From positions 1 through 64,000 of the forward strand of contig CAMKEM010000003.1 in assembly GCA_946411565.1 (NCBI GenBank): 64,000 bases of DNA, given 5' to 3'. Position numbers and translations under genes: made by a program. The notes beneath the pieces were generated by a model, which was not told the origin of the DNA, made no database searches, and was given only the letters and a program-made list of their open reading frames with translations. Shown in pieces: positions 27,116-35,100 of the stretch (position 1 is its first letter; each line of letters starts with the position of its first letter). The DNA comes from an uncultured Prevotellaceae bacterium (lineage in GTDB: Bacteria; Bacteroidota; Bacteroidia; Bacteroidales; Bacteroidaceae).

Positions 27116-27922
27116 ATGAAGAAGACTATTTACTACTGCGCAGCAGCTTTACTAAGCGCTTGCATGTTGACATCATGTGATGCTGACAAAACCGAGTTTG
27201 AAATCAACGATGATGGTACGGCTGTACTTACATCAAAGGGTGTTGACTATGAAATGATTCTCGTTGAGGCTGGTCCTTTCAAGATTGGTGCTACTGCCGA
27301 GATGCAGATGGTTACTCCTACAGAAGAGCAGCCTTCACATGACGTGACAATCACAAAGGACTATTATCTCGGTAAGACTGAGGTTACTCAGGAACTCTGG
27401 GAGGCTGTTATGGGTAGTAATCCTTCTGCTATCAAGGAGGGCAAGAACCTTCCTGTAGTAAATGTATCATGGGATGATTGCCAGGCATTCGTAGCGAAGC
27501 TCAACGAACTGACAGGCAAGAAGTTCCGTCTTCCAACAGAGGCAGAATGGGAATATGCTGCTCGTGGTGGTAAGAAGCCAAAGAGCCTGCAGTTCTGCGG
27601 TAGTATATATGTTGATCATGTGTCTTGGTATAAGAGCAACTCACGCGGTACTCTTAATCCTGTAGCTGCAATGGATAAGAATGAGCTTGGTTTCCACGAT
27701 ATGGGTGGAAATGTATGGGAGTGGTGTCAGGATGGACACTTCACATATCCAGCAGAGGCTCAGAAGGATCCATGTCCAGAGGCTGATTCTACACGCACAT
27801 ACGTAATTCGTGGTGGTGGCTGGAACTCTGGTCAGAGCGATTGCCGTTACACTTCACGTTCTTCTTATAGTGCAACAGGCAATAATGCCGACCTCGGTCT
27901 TCGTTTGGCAATAACCAAGTGA
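27116..27922 (+). CDS. SUMF1/FGE-fold lipoprotein
   Basis: 268 residues from the ATG at 27116; the longer frame from 27017 reads through a palindromic element and is unlikely to be used. Lipoprotein signal LLSACMLTSC. The sulfatase-modifying-factor fold is clear: MILVEAGPFKIGA, YYLGKTEVTQELWEAVMG, PVVNVSWDDCQAF, FRLPTEAEWEYAARGG, GNVWEWCQDG, IRGGGWNSGQSDCRYTSR and LGLRLA. Aerobic FGE needs two cysteines near GGSYMCHRSYC; the first is replaced here, so formylglycine formation is doubtful. Such lipoproteins include structural relatives (GldK/GldJ of type IX secretion) but those are longer. It overlaps the next gene by 4 bp (GTGA). Confidence 0.85.
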   Translation: MKKTIYYCAAALLSACMLTSCDADKTEFEINDDGTAVLTSKGVDYEMILVEAGPFKIGATAEMQMVTPTEEQPSHDVTITKDYYLGKTEVTQELWEAVMGSNPSAIKEGKNLPVVNVSWDDCQAFVAKLNELTGKKFRLPTEAEWEYAARGGKKPKSLQFCGSIYVDHVSWYKSNSRGTLNPVAAMDKNELGFHDMGGNVWEWCQDGHFTYPAEAQKDPCPEADSTRTYVIRGGGWNSGQSDCRYTSRSSYSATGNNADLGLRLAITK

Positions 27923-28593
27923 AGCCAACAATAGAATATATTGAAAATAAGTTTAGGGAGTTTAATCATCTTATCTTTGATGATAAACTCCCTATTCTTC
28001 CCATTCAATTAAGCAATGCCAAGACATTCCTCGGAATGCTTGTCTATAAGAAGCGAAGGACATTGCTTGGCAAACTTGAGCTATACGATTTCCGTCTTCG
28101 TATCAGCACTCGTCTTGACTTGCCCGAAAACGAGGTGGAAGATACTATCATCCATGAGATGACACATTATTATATACACTTCAACGGCATCAAGGACACG
28201 AGTGCTCATGGAAAGGTCTTTCGTCAGATGATGAACGACATAAACCTGCGTTTCGGAAGAAATATCACGATTACCCATAAGAGCACTCCCGAACAGAAAC
28301 AGCAACTTGCAGGTACTCGCAAGCGCTGGCACGTTGTGGCTGTAGTGAAGTTCCACGATGGACGTTCAGGCATTAAGGTACTTCCACGCATACGCCAACG
28401 CATAGTGGGTTATCGTAATGGTGTACTAATGAGCAAGGAAATTAAGAGTGTTGATTTCTTCGTCACAAACGACCCTTATTTCAACCTATATCCCAATTCC
28501 TCTGCTCTCAAGGTTCATATCCTTGATGCCTCGGAATACGAGCCGCATTTGCAAAGACAACTCTCAGAAAAAGTTTTATCAATTAACAATTAA
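27919..28593 (+). CDS. SprT-like zinc metalloprotease-fold protein
   Basis: 224 residues starting at GTG, which overlaps the previous stop; the first ATG further in would remove conserved sequence, so GTG is preferred. Zinc motif H79-E80-x-x-H83 in DTIIHEMTHYYIHFNG, with DTSAHGKVF supplying a probable third His. This is the SprT/Spartan-type arrangement. SprT-like proteins are cytosolic; the eukaryotic relative cleaves DNA-protein crosslinks, and bacterial roles are poorly known. There is no signal peptide. It is coupled to the FGE-fold gene. Confidence 0.8.
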   Translation: MKPTIEYIENKFREFNHLIFDDKLPILPIQLSNAKTFLGMLVYKKRRTLLGKLELYDFRLRISTRLDLPENEVEDTIIHEMTHYYIHFNGIKDTSAHGKVFRQMMNDINLRFGRNITITHKSTPEQKQQLAGTRKRWHVVAVVKFHDGRSGIKVLPRIRQRIVGYRNGVLMSKEIKSVDFFVTNDPYFNLYPNSSALKVHILDASEYEPHLQRQLSEKVLSINN

Positions 28594-28616
28594 AAATTAA
28601 CAATTAACATGCCTAT

Positions 28617-28663
28617 CGCCTTCCGGCTCCCTCCCTATGGGGGAGGGCGGGGGGAGAGGCCGC
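28617..28663. repeat. GC-rich palindromic element
   Basis: CGGCTCCCTCCCTATGGGGG followed by AGGGCGGGGGGAGAGGCCG. It lies between the SprT-like gene and the next start, preceded by repeated AATTAACA units. If the upstream ATG at 28609 is used it encodes RLPPYGGGRGERP. Confidence 0.9.
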
Positions 28664-28668
28664 TTTTT

Positions 28669-29268
28669 ATGTCCGACTATACTTTCCAACCCAAAGGTGA
28701 CCACCTCACCATTTTCAAGAATAAGAAGAAGATGCACACCCCAAAGGGTAACATCATCTATACATACAGCGAGGATTTCGCCAATCGCATAATCAAGGAG
28801 CTTGAGGCAGAAGCCGACTATACATCATGCGCTTCAATCCTCTGCTATCACTATACCTATTGCGATCTGACGGCAGAATACGACCAGAGGACAGTTGCAG
28901 AGGATTTGCTCACTTGTCTGGATAACAATGTGGAATATGACCCTATCATCGCATTAAACGAGGCAAAGGAAATTGAGGCAATGAGCGATGAGGAGGTTGA
29001 CAAACTGGTAAAGACCTTCAAACGGCAGATGATGGCATTCATCGGTGGTTGTTCTATGTCTCAACTTGTTGCCATCACAGTTCTCTATTGTGCCTTTGAT
29101 TCCCTCGCCCTTCCTTATTGTATAGTAAAGGACACAATGGGCAAAGAAGCCTGTTCTATCGATGATTTCGTAGCAAAACTCTCTGCTTACTGCAAGAGAG
29201 AGGGAATTGACATGCCATCTAATATGCAGGCAACAATAACCGCTTTTTCTGAATATTGGAATATCTAA
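28669..29268 (+). CDS. Hypothetical cytoplasmic protein (weak ATP12-like pattern)
   Basis: 199 residues from the ATG at 28669; an in-frame ATG at 28609 would add 20 residues encoded by the palindromic element. It is mostly helical after residue 35. The opening, HLTIFKNKKKMHTPKGNIIYTYSEDFANRIIKELEAEADY, faintly recalls ATP12-type F1 assembly chaperones (a K-TP-GN turn, then a helix), and the size fits, but this is only a suggestion. No signal peptide. It sits in the same direction as the SprT-like gene, which ends 75 bp upstream. Confidence 0.6.
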   Translation: MSDYTFQPKGDHLTIFKNKKKMHTPKGNIIYTYSEDFANRIIKELEAEADYTSCASILCYHYTYCDLTAEYDQRTVAEDLLTCLDNNVEYDPIIALNEAKEIEAMSDEEVDKLVKTFKRQMMAFIGGCSMSQLVAITVLYCAFDSLALPYCIVKDTMGKEACSIDDFVAKLSAYCKREGIDMPSNMQATITAFSEYWNI

Positions 29269-29294
29269 GATGTAAAAGTATTGCCTGAACAATT

Positions 29295-29690
29295 ATGAGA
29301 AAATATATTTACATCTTTATTGTTTTACTCTCATTTGTATCTTGCCAAGATATTGATGTTACTCATGTAGCAGGCTCTTATTATCTGGTCGTTACAGACA
29401 CAAATGCAGATAGGACATTATCCTATGGGTTAGGTAATGGTGACTATGTAGGATGTGTCCCTCCAATGGTTTATGCTATCTGGCATAACGATGATTTCAT
29501 TATAGCAAAGCAGCATCCTTCGCGTGGATTATATCCTAAAAGGAAAACGCTATATTATATTGTTCCGCTTAAGAATCCCGTAAGTGAATTTCCTGACGAG
29601 AACTTTATAGGCCCTCTTAATAAAGGAGAGTTCATAAAGATAGTCAAGGAATTAAAAATAACGGATAAGATAATTTTCAGGAACATATAG
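29295..29690 (+). CDS. Small hypothetical lipoprotein
   Basis: 131 residues. Lipoprotein signal MRKYIYIFIVLLSFVSC with Cys17. The mature part reads SYYLVVTDTNADRTLSYGLG...YAIWHNDDFIIAKQHP...KTLYYIVPLKN, a strand-rich pattern reminiscent of the DUF3997-type small lipoproteins, but I would not assign the family firmly. It ends in a 31-bp inverted repeat that separates it from the convergent membrane-protein gene. Confidence 0.65.
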   Translation: MRKYIYIFIVLLSFVSCQDIDVTHVAGSYYLVVTDTNADRTLSYGLGNGDYVGCVPPMVYAIWHNDDFIIAKQHPSRGLYPKRKTLYYIVPLKNPVSEFPDENFIGPLNKGEFIKIVKELKITDKIIFRNI

Positions 29691-29708
29691 TTCCGCGAGC
29701 TGTTTTTA

Positions 29709-29811
29709 ACTGACAATAATTACCAATCTTACCAATCTTAGTCCAATAATTTTCAATTTTATCTCTTTTTTTATTGGTTGAAGATTGGTAAGATTGGTAA
29801 TTATTGTCAGT
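29709..29811. repeat. Inverted repeat with 31-bp perfect arms
   Basis: Arms 29709-29739 and 29781-29811 are exact reverse complements, each with two direct ACCAATCTT units, plus inner CCAATAA/TTATTGG pairing. It lies between convergent genes and could act as a bidirectional terminator. Not GC-rich, so distinct from the main element family. Confidence 0.9.
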
Positions 29812-29837
29812 TCAGCATCGGAGATGCGTTTATTTTG

Positions 29838-29858
29838 AATTCGTCGAACTGACGTTAA
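29838..29858. repeat. Island-marking 21-bp motif, copy 2
   Basis: Same motif as 33-53 with two differences. It lies 27 bp beyond the perfect inverted repeat. Confidence 0.6.
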
Positions 29859-29865
29859 ATATTTT

Positions 29866-30483
29866 CTATTCCTTTTCTTTCAGCATTTCTATCATATCGT
29901 TGATATTCTGCTGGTTCTTATTGTAATATTTATTACATACTAAAATAAATGCTATCAAGATAGAGAAGAATATCGTGAGGTTTACACCAATAAACTGGTA
30001 TGTAGGAAAACCTTCTTTGAATATAAATTTTGAAAAACTGTTTGCATAAATTTCATATAATATCCAAGGAACCATAATCGTGGACAAGATAATATCCATG
30101 TATCTTATTTTTCGATTATTTTTATTCATACTAATCAATGTTGATACTATCTCCTTGACGCTTTTGGTAGAGAAATCTGAATCCTTTATACGTTGTGATG
30201 ACCAGTATTCAAGATATGCAATAACAACCACCGTTATGACAGCAAAAACCTTGAATGTGAAAGATAATCCAAATCTATAATCCACAATACAAAAACCAGT
30301 AAAAGCTGGAATCAGCATCAATAATGATATATACCCATATATATTGATGCTTTTCACTTTCTTCATCGTATTGTCCTTAAGCAACTGCTCGTTAAGCACA
30401 ATCTGCTTATCCAATTGCTCTCTGAGAGACATCATCTGCTGACGCATATCTTCCAGTTCCTGACTTTCAATTCTATTTTCCAT
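29866..30483 (-). CDS. Membrane protein coupled to an ECF sigma factor (possible regulator)
   Basis: 205 residues. An N-terminal acidic/Gln-rich coiled coil (QELEDMRQQMMSLREQLDKQ, residues 7-40) is followed by four hydrophobic segments in two pairs (about 48-68, 75-93, 128-146 and 166-186). The gene overlaps the 3' end of the sigma-factor gene by 11 bp, so the two are translationally coupled. By position it may be a membrane-bound anti-sigma factor, but it lacks a recognisable zinc-finger or FecR domain. This is inference. Confidence 0.7.
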   Translation of the reverse strand: MENRIESQELEDMRQQMMSLREQLDKQIVLNEQLLKDNTMKKVKSINIYGYISLLMLIPAFTGFCIVDYRFGLSFTFKVFAVITVVVIAYLEYWSSQRIKDSDFSTKSVKEIVSTLISMNKNNRKIRYMDIILSTIMVPWILYEIYANSFSKFIFKEGFPTYQFIGVNLTIFFSILIAFILVCNKYYNKNQQNINDMIEMLKEKE

Positions 30484-30958
30484 CGTTCATCTTTTTTAGT
30501 TGTTCCTTTATTCTTAATAGTCTCACGGAAACATTCTTTGTAGTAATTCCCATGATTTCTCCAATCTCATCGTATGAAGTTCCTTCAAGCCATAGCATTA
30601 CAATGGCACGGTCGAAGGGATTAAGCCTATGAATACGGTCATAGAGCATCTTCACGTTGGCGTTGTTATCAGAAGAATCACTTCGCATTACACTCTCAAT
30701 ATCGGCGGTAAGAGGGCATTCTTTGCTACGTTTCTTCTTTTTCCTGTCTATGGTGATGCACGAGTTCATTGTAACTCGCCACACCCACGACTTGCACACA
30801 TCATTAGCCGACTGGAATCCTCGCCACATATTGACCAATGCCTCTTGCACCAGATCCTCCGTTTCATCGGGCGATTCTGCGAACATCATGCACACATAGT
30901 ACACAGTGCTCTTGTATTCGCGTACAAGTTCGGTAAATTTAATTTCTAATTCTGTCAT
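30473..30958 (-). CDS. ECF-type RNA polymerase sigma factor
   Basis: 161 residues. Region 2 is visible as ELVREYKSTVYYVCMMFAESPDETEDLVQEALVNMW and WVWRVTMNSC. Region 4 is visible as LNPFDRAIVMLWLEGTSYDEIGEIMGITTKNVSVRLLRIKEQL with a helix-turn-helix. A Lys/Arg-rich linker (DRKKKKRSKE) lies between them. It directs RNA polymerase to an unknown regulon. Unlike SusCD-linked sigma factors it has no FecR-type partner; its partner seems to be the overlapping membrane protein. Confidence 0.9.
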   Translation of the reverse strand: MTELEIKFTELVREYKSTVYYVCMMFAESPDETEDLVQEALVNMWRGFQSANDVCKSWVWRVTMNSCITIDRKKKKRSKECPLTADIESVMRSDSSDNNANVKMLYDRIHRLNPFDRAIVMLWLEGTSYDEIGEIMGITTKNVSVRLLRIKEQLKKMNDGK

Positions 30959-31043
30959 TACTGTTTTTTTTGTTAACTTCTACTTATAGAAACGTAATAC
31001 AAGCAGAAAAACTACACAAAGAGTATATTTTTTCGTATTTCTT

Positions 31044-31134
31044 CCTATGATAATACCATTATAATACCATTATATTACCATAAAGTATGGTATTATTATG
31101 GTATTTATATGGTGTCTTTATGGTATTTACATAG
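31044..31134. repeat. ATACCAT direct and inverted repeat cluster
   Basis: Several ATACCATT-like units are followed by TATGGTATT units in inverted orientation; the first and last are CCTATG and CATAGG. It forms an AT-rich cruciform-like structure upstream of the ECF sigma gene. Confidence 0.7.
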
Positions 31135-31183
31135 GATTTAGAACGGTTTTATCTGTGTATAGGTTCAGCGAAATTACATTAAA

Positions 31184-31204
31184 TTAACGTGAGTTCTACG
31201 AATT
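31184..31204. repeat. Island-marking 21-bp motif, copy 3 (reverse)
   Basis: TTAACGTGAGTTCTACGAAT plus T, the reverse complement of the motif at 33-53. The flank TTTGTTGTCGCATAACATTA is shared with 50-70 (reverse). Confidence 0.6.
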
Positions 31205-31270
31205 GCCTTTTGTTGTCGCATAACATTAATTAGGACATTAATGAAACATTAATTGTGACATTAATAGATT

Positions 31271-31473
31271 GCGAGGGCTGAAAGCCCGCCACCTAAAAGG
31301 GCAGTCCGATAGGGCTGTTATATGCGGTTGTGTGGTTAATAGAGCGCTGAAAGTGCGACACCTGAAAACTATGACTTTAGGTGTCGGTCCTACAGACCTC
31401 ATTCCCCCAATATCAACCTCTTGTAACAGCCCTATCGGACTGCCCTTTTAGGTGGCGGACTTTCAGCCCTCGC
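31271..31473. repeat. Long inverted repeat with 50-bp arms and nested stem
   Basis: Arms 31271-31320 and 31424-31473 are reverse complements with one mismatch in 50. Inside, CGACACCT (31356-31363) pairs with AGGTGTCG (31379-31386). Fragments of the same family are at 47726-47748 and 50208-50335. No ORF or transposase is present, so a non-autonomous element or structural repeat is likely. Confidence 0.9.
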
Positions 31474-31529
31474 AGCTTTTAATTCATCGACCTTATGTTA
31501 AATCTCGATAATTACAATCAGAAGGGAGT

Positions 31530-31640
31530 AAAAAAACAAGCACCCAACTGTTTACAATCGCTATTGAACAGTGGGTGCAAATACTAACTAACTACTAAAT
31601 CATTTCTGGTTTAATTACTACTAACCTAACATTTATGAAT
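31530..31640 (-). ncRNA. Candidate small RNA with own promoter and terminator
   Basis: On the minus strand a complete promoter (TTG-N20-TACCTTTG, 31677 to 31647) is followed about 60 nt later by a strong terminator: GCACCCAACTGTT (31540-31552) pairs with AACAGTGGGTGC (31567-31578) with one bulge, followed by TTGTTTTTTT. The product would be about 105-115 nt, A/U-rich at its 5' end with repeated TTAGTAGT/TAGTTAG units and no ORF. I do not recognise a known RNA family. Confidence 0.55.
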
Positions 31641-31646
31641 TTGATG

Positions 31647-31677
31647 CAAAGGTACTTCTTTTTATTCGGATGTGCAA
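31647..31677 (-). promoter_or_regulatory. Promoter of the candidate small RNA
   Basis: CAAAGGTA (31647-31654), a 20-bp spacer and CAA (31675-31677) read TTG-N20-TACCTTTG on the minus strand, an exact consensus match with no coding gene downstream. Confidence 0.7.
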
Positions 31678-31954
31678 TTAATCGCGTTCCATATATATTC
31701 TTTTCTGTGTCAATATAATTACCGTCAGAATATTTGTTACACAAGGAAAACTTTTGTTTACAGGCAGACGGAACGAGGGGTTCTCCGAGCCTTGACGCGT
31801 ACTTCGATATTGATGACATCTGAGTATGTGCCCAAGAGAGAAAATAATCCATATTTTTCTTAAAAAACCTTATTTTAAGTATCAGAAACGCATTTATGTT
31901 ACATAAAAAAAACTTTATGTTACAATTCAAATGCCTTTATTTATGGAAATAATA

Positions 31955-31962
31955 TACCTTTG
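31955..31962 (+). promoter_or_regulatory. -7 promoter element of the large surface-protein gene
   Basis: TACCTTTG followed by CAGC, the same context as at 424-431. The -33 is weak. It implies a leader of about 185 nt. Confidence 0.55.
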
Positions 31963-31969
31963 CAGCCGA

Positions 31970-32154
31970 AATGTTAGTCGGACGTTGGCTTGCCGACATC
32001 CCCTTGAAATTTCGTCTGTGGGATCAAGGATGTGACCACAGGAAAAACATGATAGACGTGCATCAGCCTTTGAGGCTGTAACCATAAAAATCATAAAACA
32101 CGGATATTTCATAATTTTAAACAAACCATAAACATAAACTAAAACCAAGTAAGT
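31970..32154 (+). promoter_or_regulatory. Structured 5' leader with three hairpins
   Basis: GTCGG/CCGAC (31977-31997), TGTGG/CCACA (32017-32040) and CAGCCTTTGAGGCTG (32064-32078) can form successive stems before the ATG at 32155. No known riboswitch is recognised. A role in translation control is possible. Confidence 0.4.
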
Positions 32155-35100
32155 ATGAAGTTTAAAAATCTACTCAGTTTAAGCGTAATGTTGTCTTGCG
32201 GTCTTGTTTCTCAGGCACAGCAAGTATTCCAGGAGCCATTTGATGCTGCTCAGTCAAAGGGTGCATCAGACGTTGCTTTCTATGAGTTCATCAACCAGGA
32301 AGAAGGTGATGACTGGAAGATTAGTGACACATCTGTAAAGGGTAAGTCTCTTGGTATTTCCAACTCTTCATCTGTAACAAACGATGATGCTACATGGCGT
32401 CGCGCTATCAAGTTCCGTAATCTTCCACTTCAGGAGGGCAAGAGCTATCGTCTGACATATTATTTCAAGGGTAGCAACACCTATAAGGACGCAACTGATG
32501 CAGATAAGAAGACAAAGGCAAGAGTATCTTTGATGCAGGGTGTTGAGAATGCTGATATCCCAGTAAACGGTTCTCAGGCAGACATTACAGACTTCAGCGA
32601 AGATTTCAAGAAATATACACACGTATTCTATTTCAAGAGCAAGGCTGATCAGGATGCTGAATATGATAAGCAGTGTTCTGGTAAGGAGGCATACGCAGCA
32701 GCTAACAAGGACAAGTACTTTGCTGCCTTCAATATCTATAACCCAGGTGACTTCAACCTTGACGAGGTAGTTCTCGAAGAGGCTGCTATTGCAGGTATTG
32801 TATATAAGGAAGATGTTATCTGTGTTGATCTCGGTCATCCAACTAACGCCGCAACTCTTGCAAAGACAAAGGCTTCTGGCATCTACACACTTGACAACAG
32901 CACAGCTACTGTTACTGTTGATGGTAAGGCTGCAGAAATCCTGTCAGTAGAGCTTCGTGCAGATGGTAAGCTCTATATCTTCCTTACTGATGCAATCAGT
33001 GGTGGAGAGGTTAAGGTTACATTCAAGAACCCTGACGGTCTTGTAAAGTGTGACGATGGCTTTGAATTGAAAGAATTTGCAGAAACTGCAGTTCTCGATT
33101 CAGAGTTCAACCCTTCTGGTGATATCTATTCTGGTGTATATTCAGATCCTGCTCTTGAGGCTTCAACTCCATTGGACGGCTCATTCGGTCTCGATACAAA
33201 GGATATCAAGACTATTACCCTTACTTTCGACAGAGAGGTATTTGTTGTAAAGAATGAAGCTAAGCCTGCTCCAAAGGCTACATTGTCAACAGGTGCTGCT
33301 CTTACATTGAAGACTACAGGTGAGACTTCTAAGACTCTCACATTCGAGTATAGCGGTGCTGAGCTTCCTAAGGGCACATACACAATCAAGGTTGAGAATA
33401 TCGTAAGTGCATACAATATTGAAGGTCAGGACATCACTCTGACATACGAATTCGGTAAGGTTAAGCTTGCAGAGACAGAATACAATCTTCTTGCTGACAA
33501 GAAGACTGTTGCTGAAGAGGGTGGTATCCCTGAAGGCTGGACACTTATGGTAGGTGAAACCAAGTCAGAAGGTGGTAGCGGTGCTCGTTGCTTCGCTTAT
33601 ACAAACTCTAACGTTCAGGCACCAGTTTATATGCGTGACTGGGAGGGTAAGGCTGTCCTCACAGCTGATCCTGTAAAGATTGAGAAGGGCGATGTTGAGC
33701 TTCGCGTATTCACAGCAGGTTGGGCAACAACTGGTGGCTTCAATATGAAGTTGAAGGATGCTGCTGGCAATGAGGTTCTTGCTGAGAAGATAAATGTTTC
33801 TACTCAGCTCAATAAGGATCGTCAGGGCAACCTTCAGGTTGATACATACCGCTTTACTTCTGATGGTGGTGAATATACATTCTCTATTGAACTTGTAGAG
33901 GGTTCTAATGAGCTTCTCTGTGGTGGCTTCGAGGTATATTCATATAAGGAAGGCGTAGGTGACAAGGTTCAGACTGAGGTGCTTGCTAAGAACGATTTCG
34001 GTAGTGTAGGTGCTGACCATGCTCCTGAGCATGGAACAGGTTGGAAGATTTACCGCAATGATGGTCGTATGCGAGATCCAGGTGCAAACTGTAACTGGGG
34101 TGCCGAAGACATTGACTGGACAGGTGGTGGTGGCCCACGTATCAAGAATATCGGTAACAAGGGTATGACAGGTCCAAGCATCTACCTCGGTGGTGGCTGC
34201 TATACCACATACGGTGAGTTCGACGTTCAAACTGATCATGGTGGTCCTGTTGCTGGCAACCTCCCAGAGAAGACTCTCGATCTTGATGCTGCACGCTATC
34301 AGATTTCATACAACCTCATAGGTTGGAAGAACCCAGGTGAAAATAATGTATATAACATCCAGCTTGACATTTACAAGCAGGCTGATGGTATCAATGGTAC
34401 ACCTGTATATACACGCATAGACGGAACAAAGGTATGCTGTGGTTCTGGTACTGACGCATCAGGCGAGTCTGCAAAGGTTCAGTTCCTTTGGAATGCTCCA
34501 GAAAAGGGTAAGTACGTTCTCAAGTTCACAGCAAGCGGTCCTGGCGAAGGTGAGGTAGTATTAGGTAATATTTCTGTTGAGACAACCGCTTCTCTCGCTG
34601 TTCAGTATGCTGAAGAAATGAGAAAGAGACTTGAGCCTGCTCAGGAAGAGCTTGCTAAGGCTAAAGCTGACGAGAAGTACAAGGGCGCTACACGTGATGC
34701 TCTTGAGAAGGCTGTCAAGGACTACACAAATCCTGACTTCCATACACCAGACGAATATAACCAGGCATTCGCTGCTATTGATGCTATCGTGAAGAAGTCA
34801 GAGAAGCGTCGTTCTAACATCGACGGCTTCCCAACAGCCCTTGAGGATGTTAAGGCTGGACTTGACGCTGCTCAGGATACTAAGTTTGAGAACCTTCCAC
34901 AGTTCCCAATCGTAGAGAAGGCTTACGCTGACTATAAGGATGTTGACTGCGTTGCTCTCGATGATGATGCTCTCGATGCAGCTGTAACTGTTATGAAGAA
35001 CAATGGTAACTTGCTCAAGAACATGGTTGAGACATGTGTACCTCTGATTACAAAGCAGATTACAGATCTTGCTGCTGCTATCGTTGCTCTTGATGCAGAG

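Larger units (their letters stand above)
30959..32154. other. Large intergenic island: repeats, candidate small RNA, promoter and leader
   Basis: No protein gene is supported in these roughly 1.2 kb. In order it contains an ATACCAT repeat (31044-31134), the 21-bp motif (31184-31204), a 50-bp-arm inverted repeat (31271-31473), a candidate minus-strand small RNA (31530-31640), and the promoter and structured leader of the next surface-protein gene. The weak minus-strand ORF at about 31595-31930 runs straight through the small-RNA promoter and is not credible. Confidence 0.6.

Noticed and set aside
31595..31930. Minus-strand ORF of 111 residues
   Set aside because: It overlaps a consensus promoter for the candidate small RNA, has biased composition and matches nothing recognisable.
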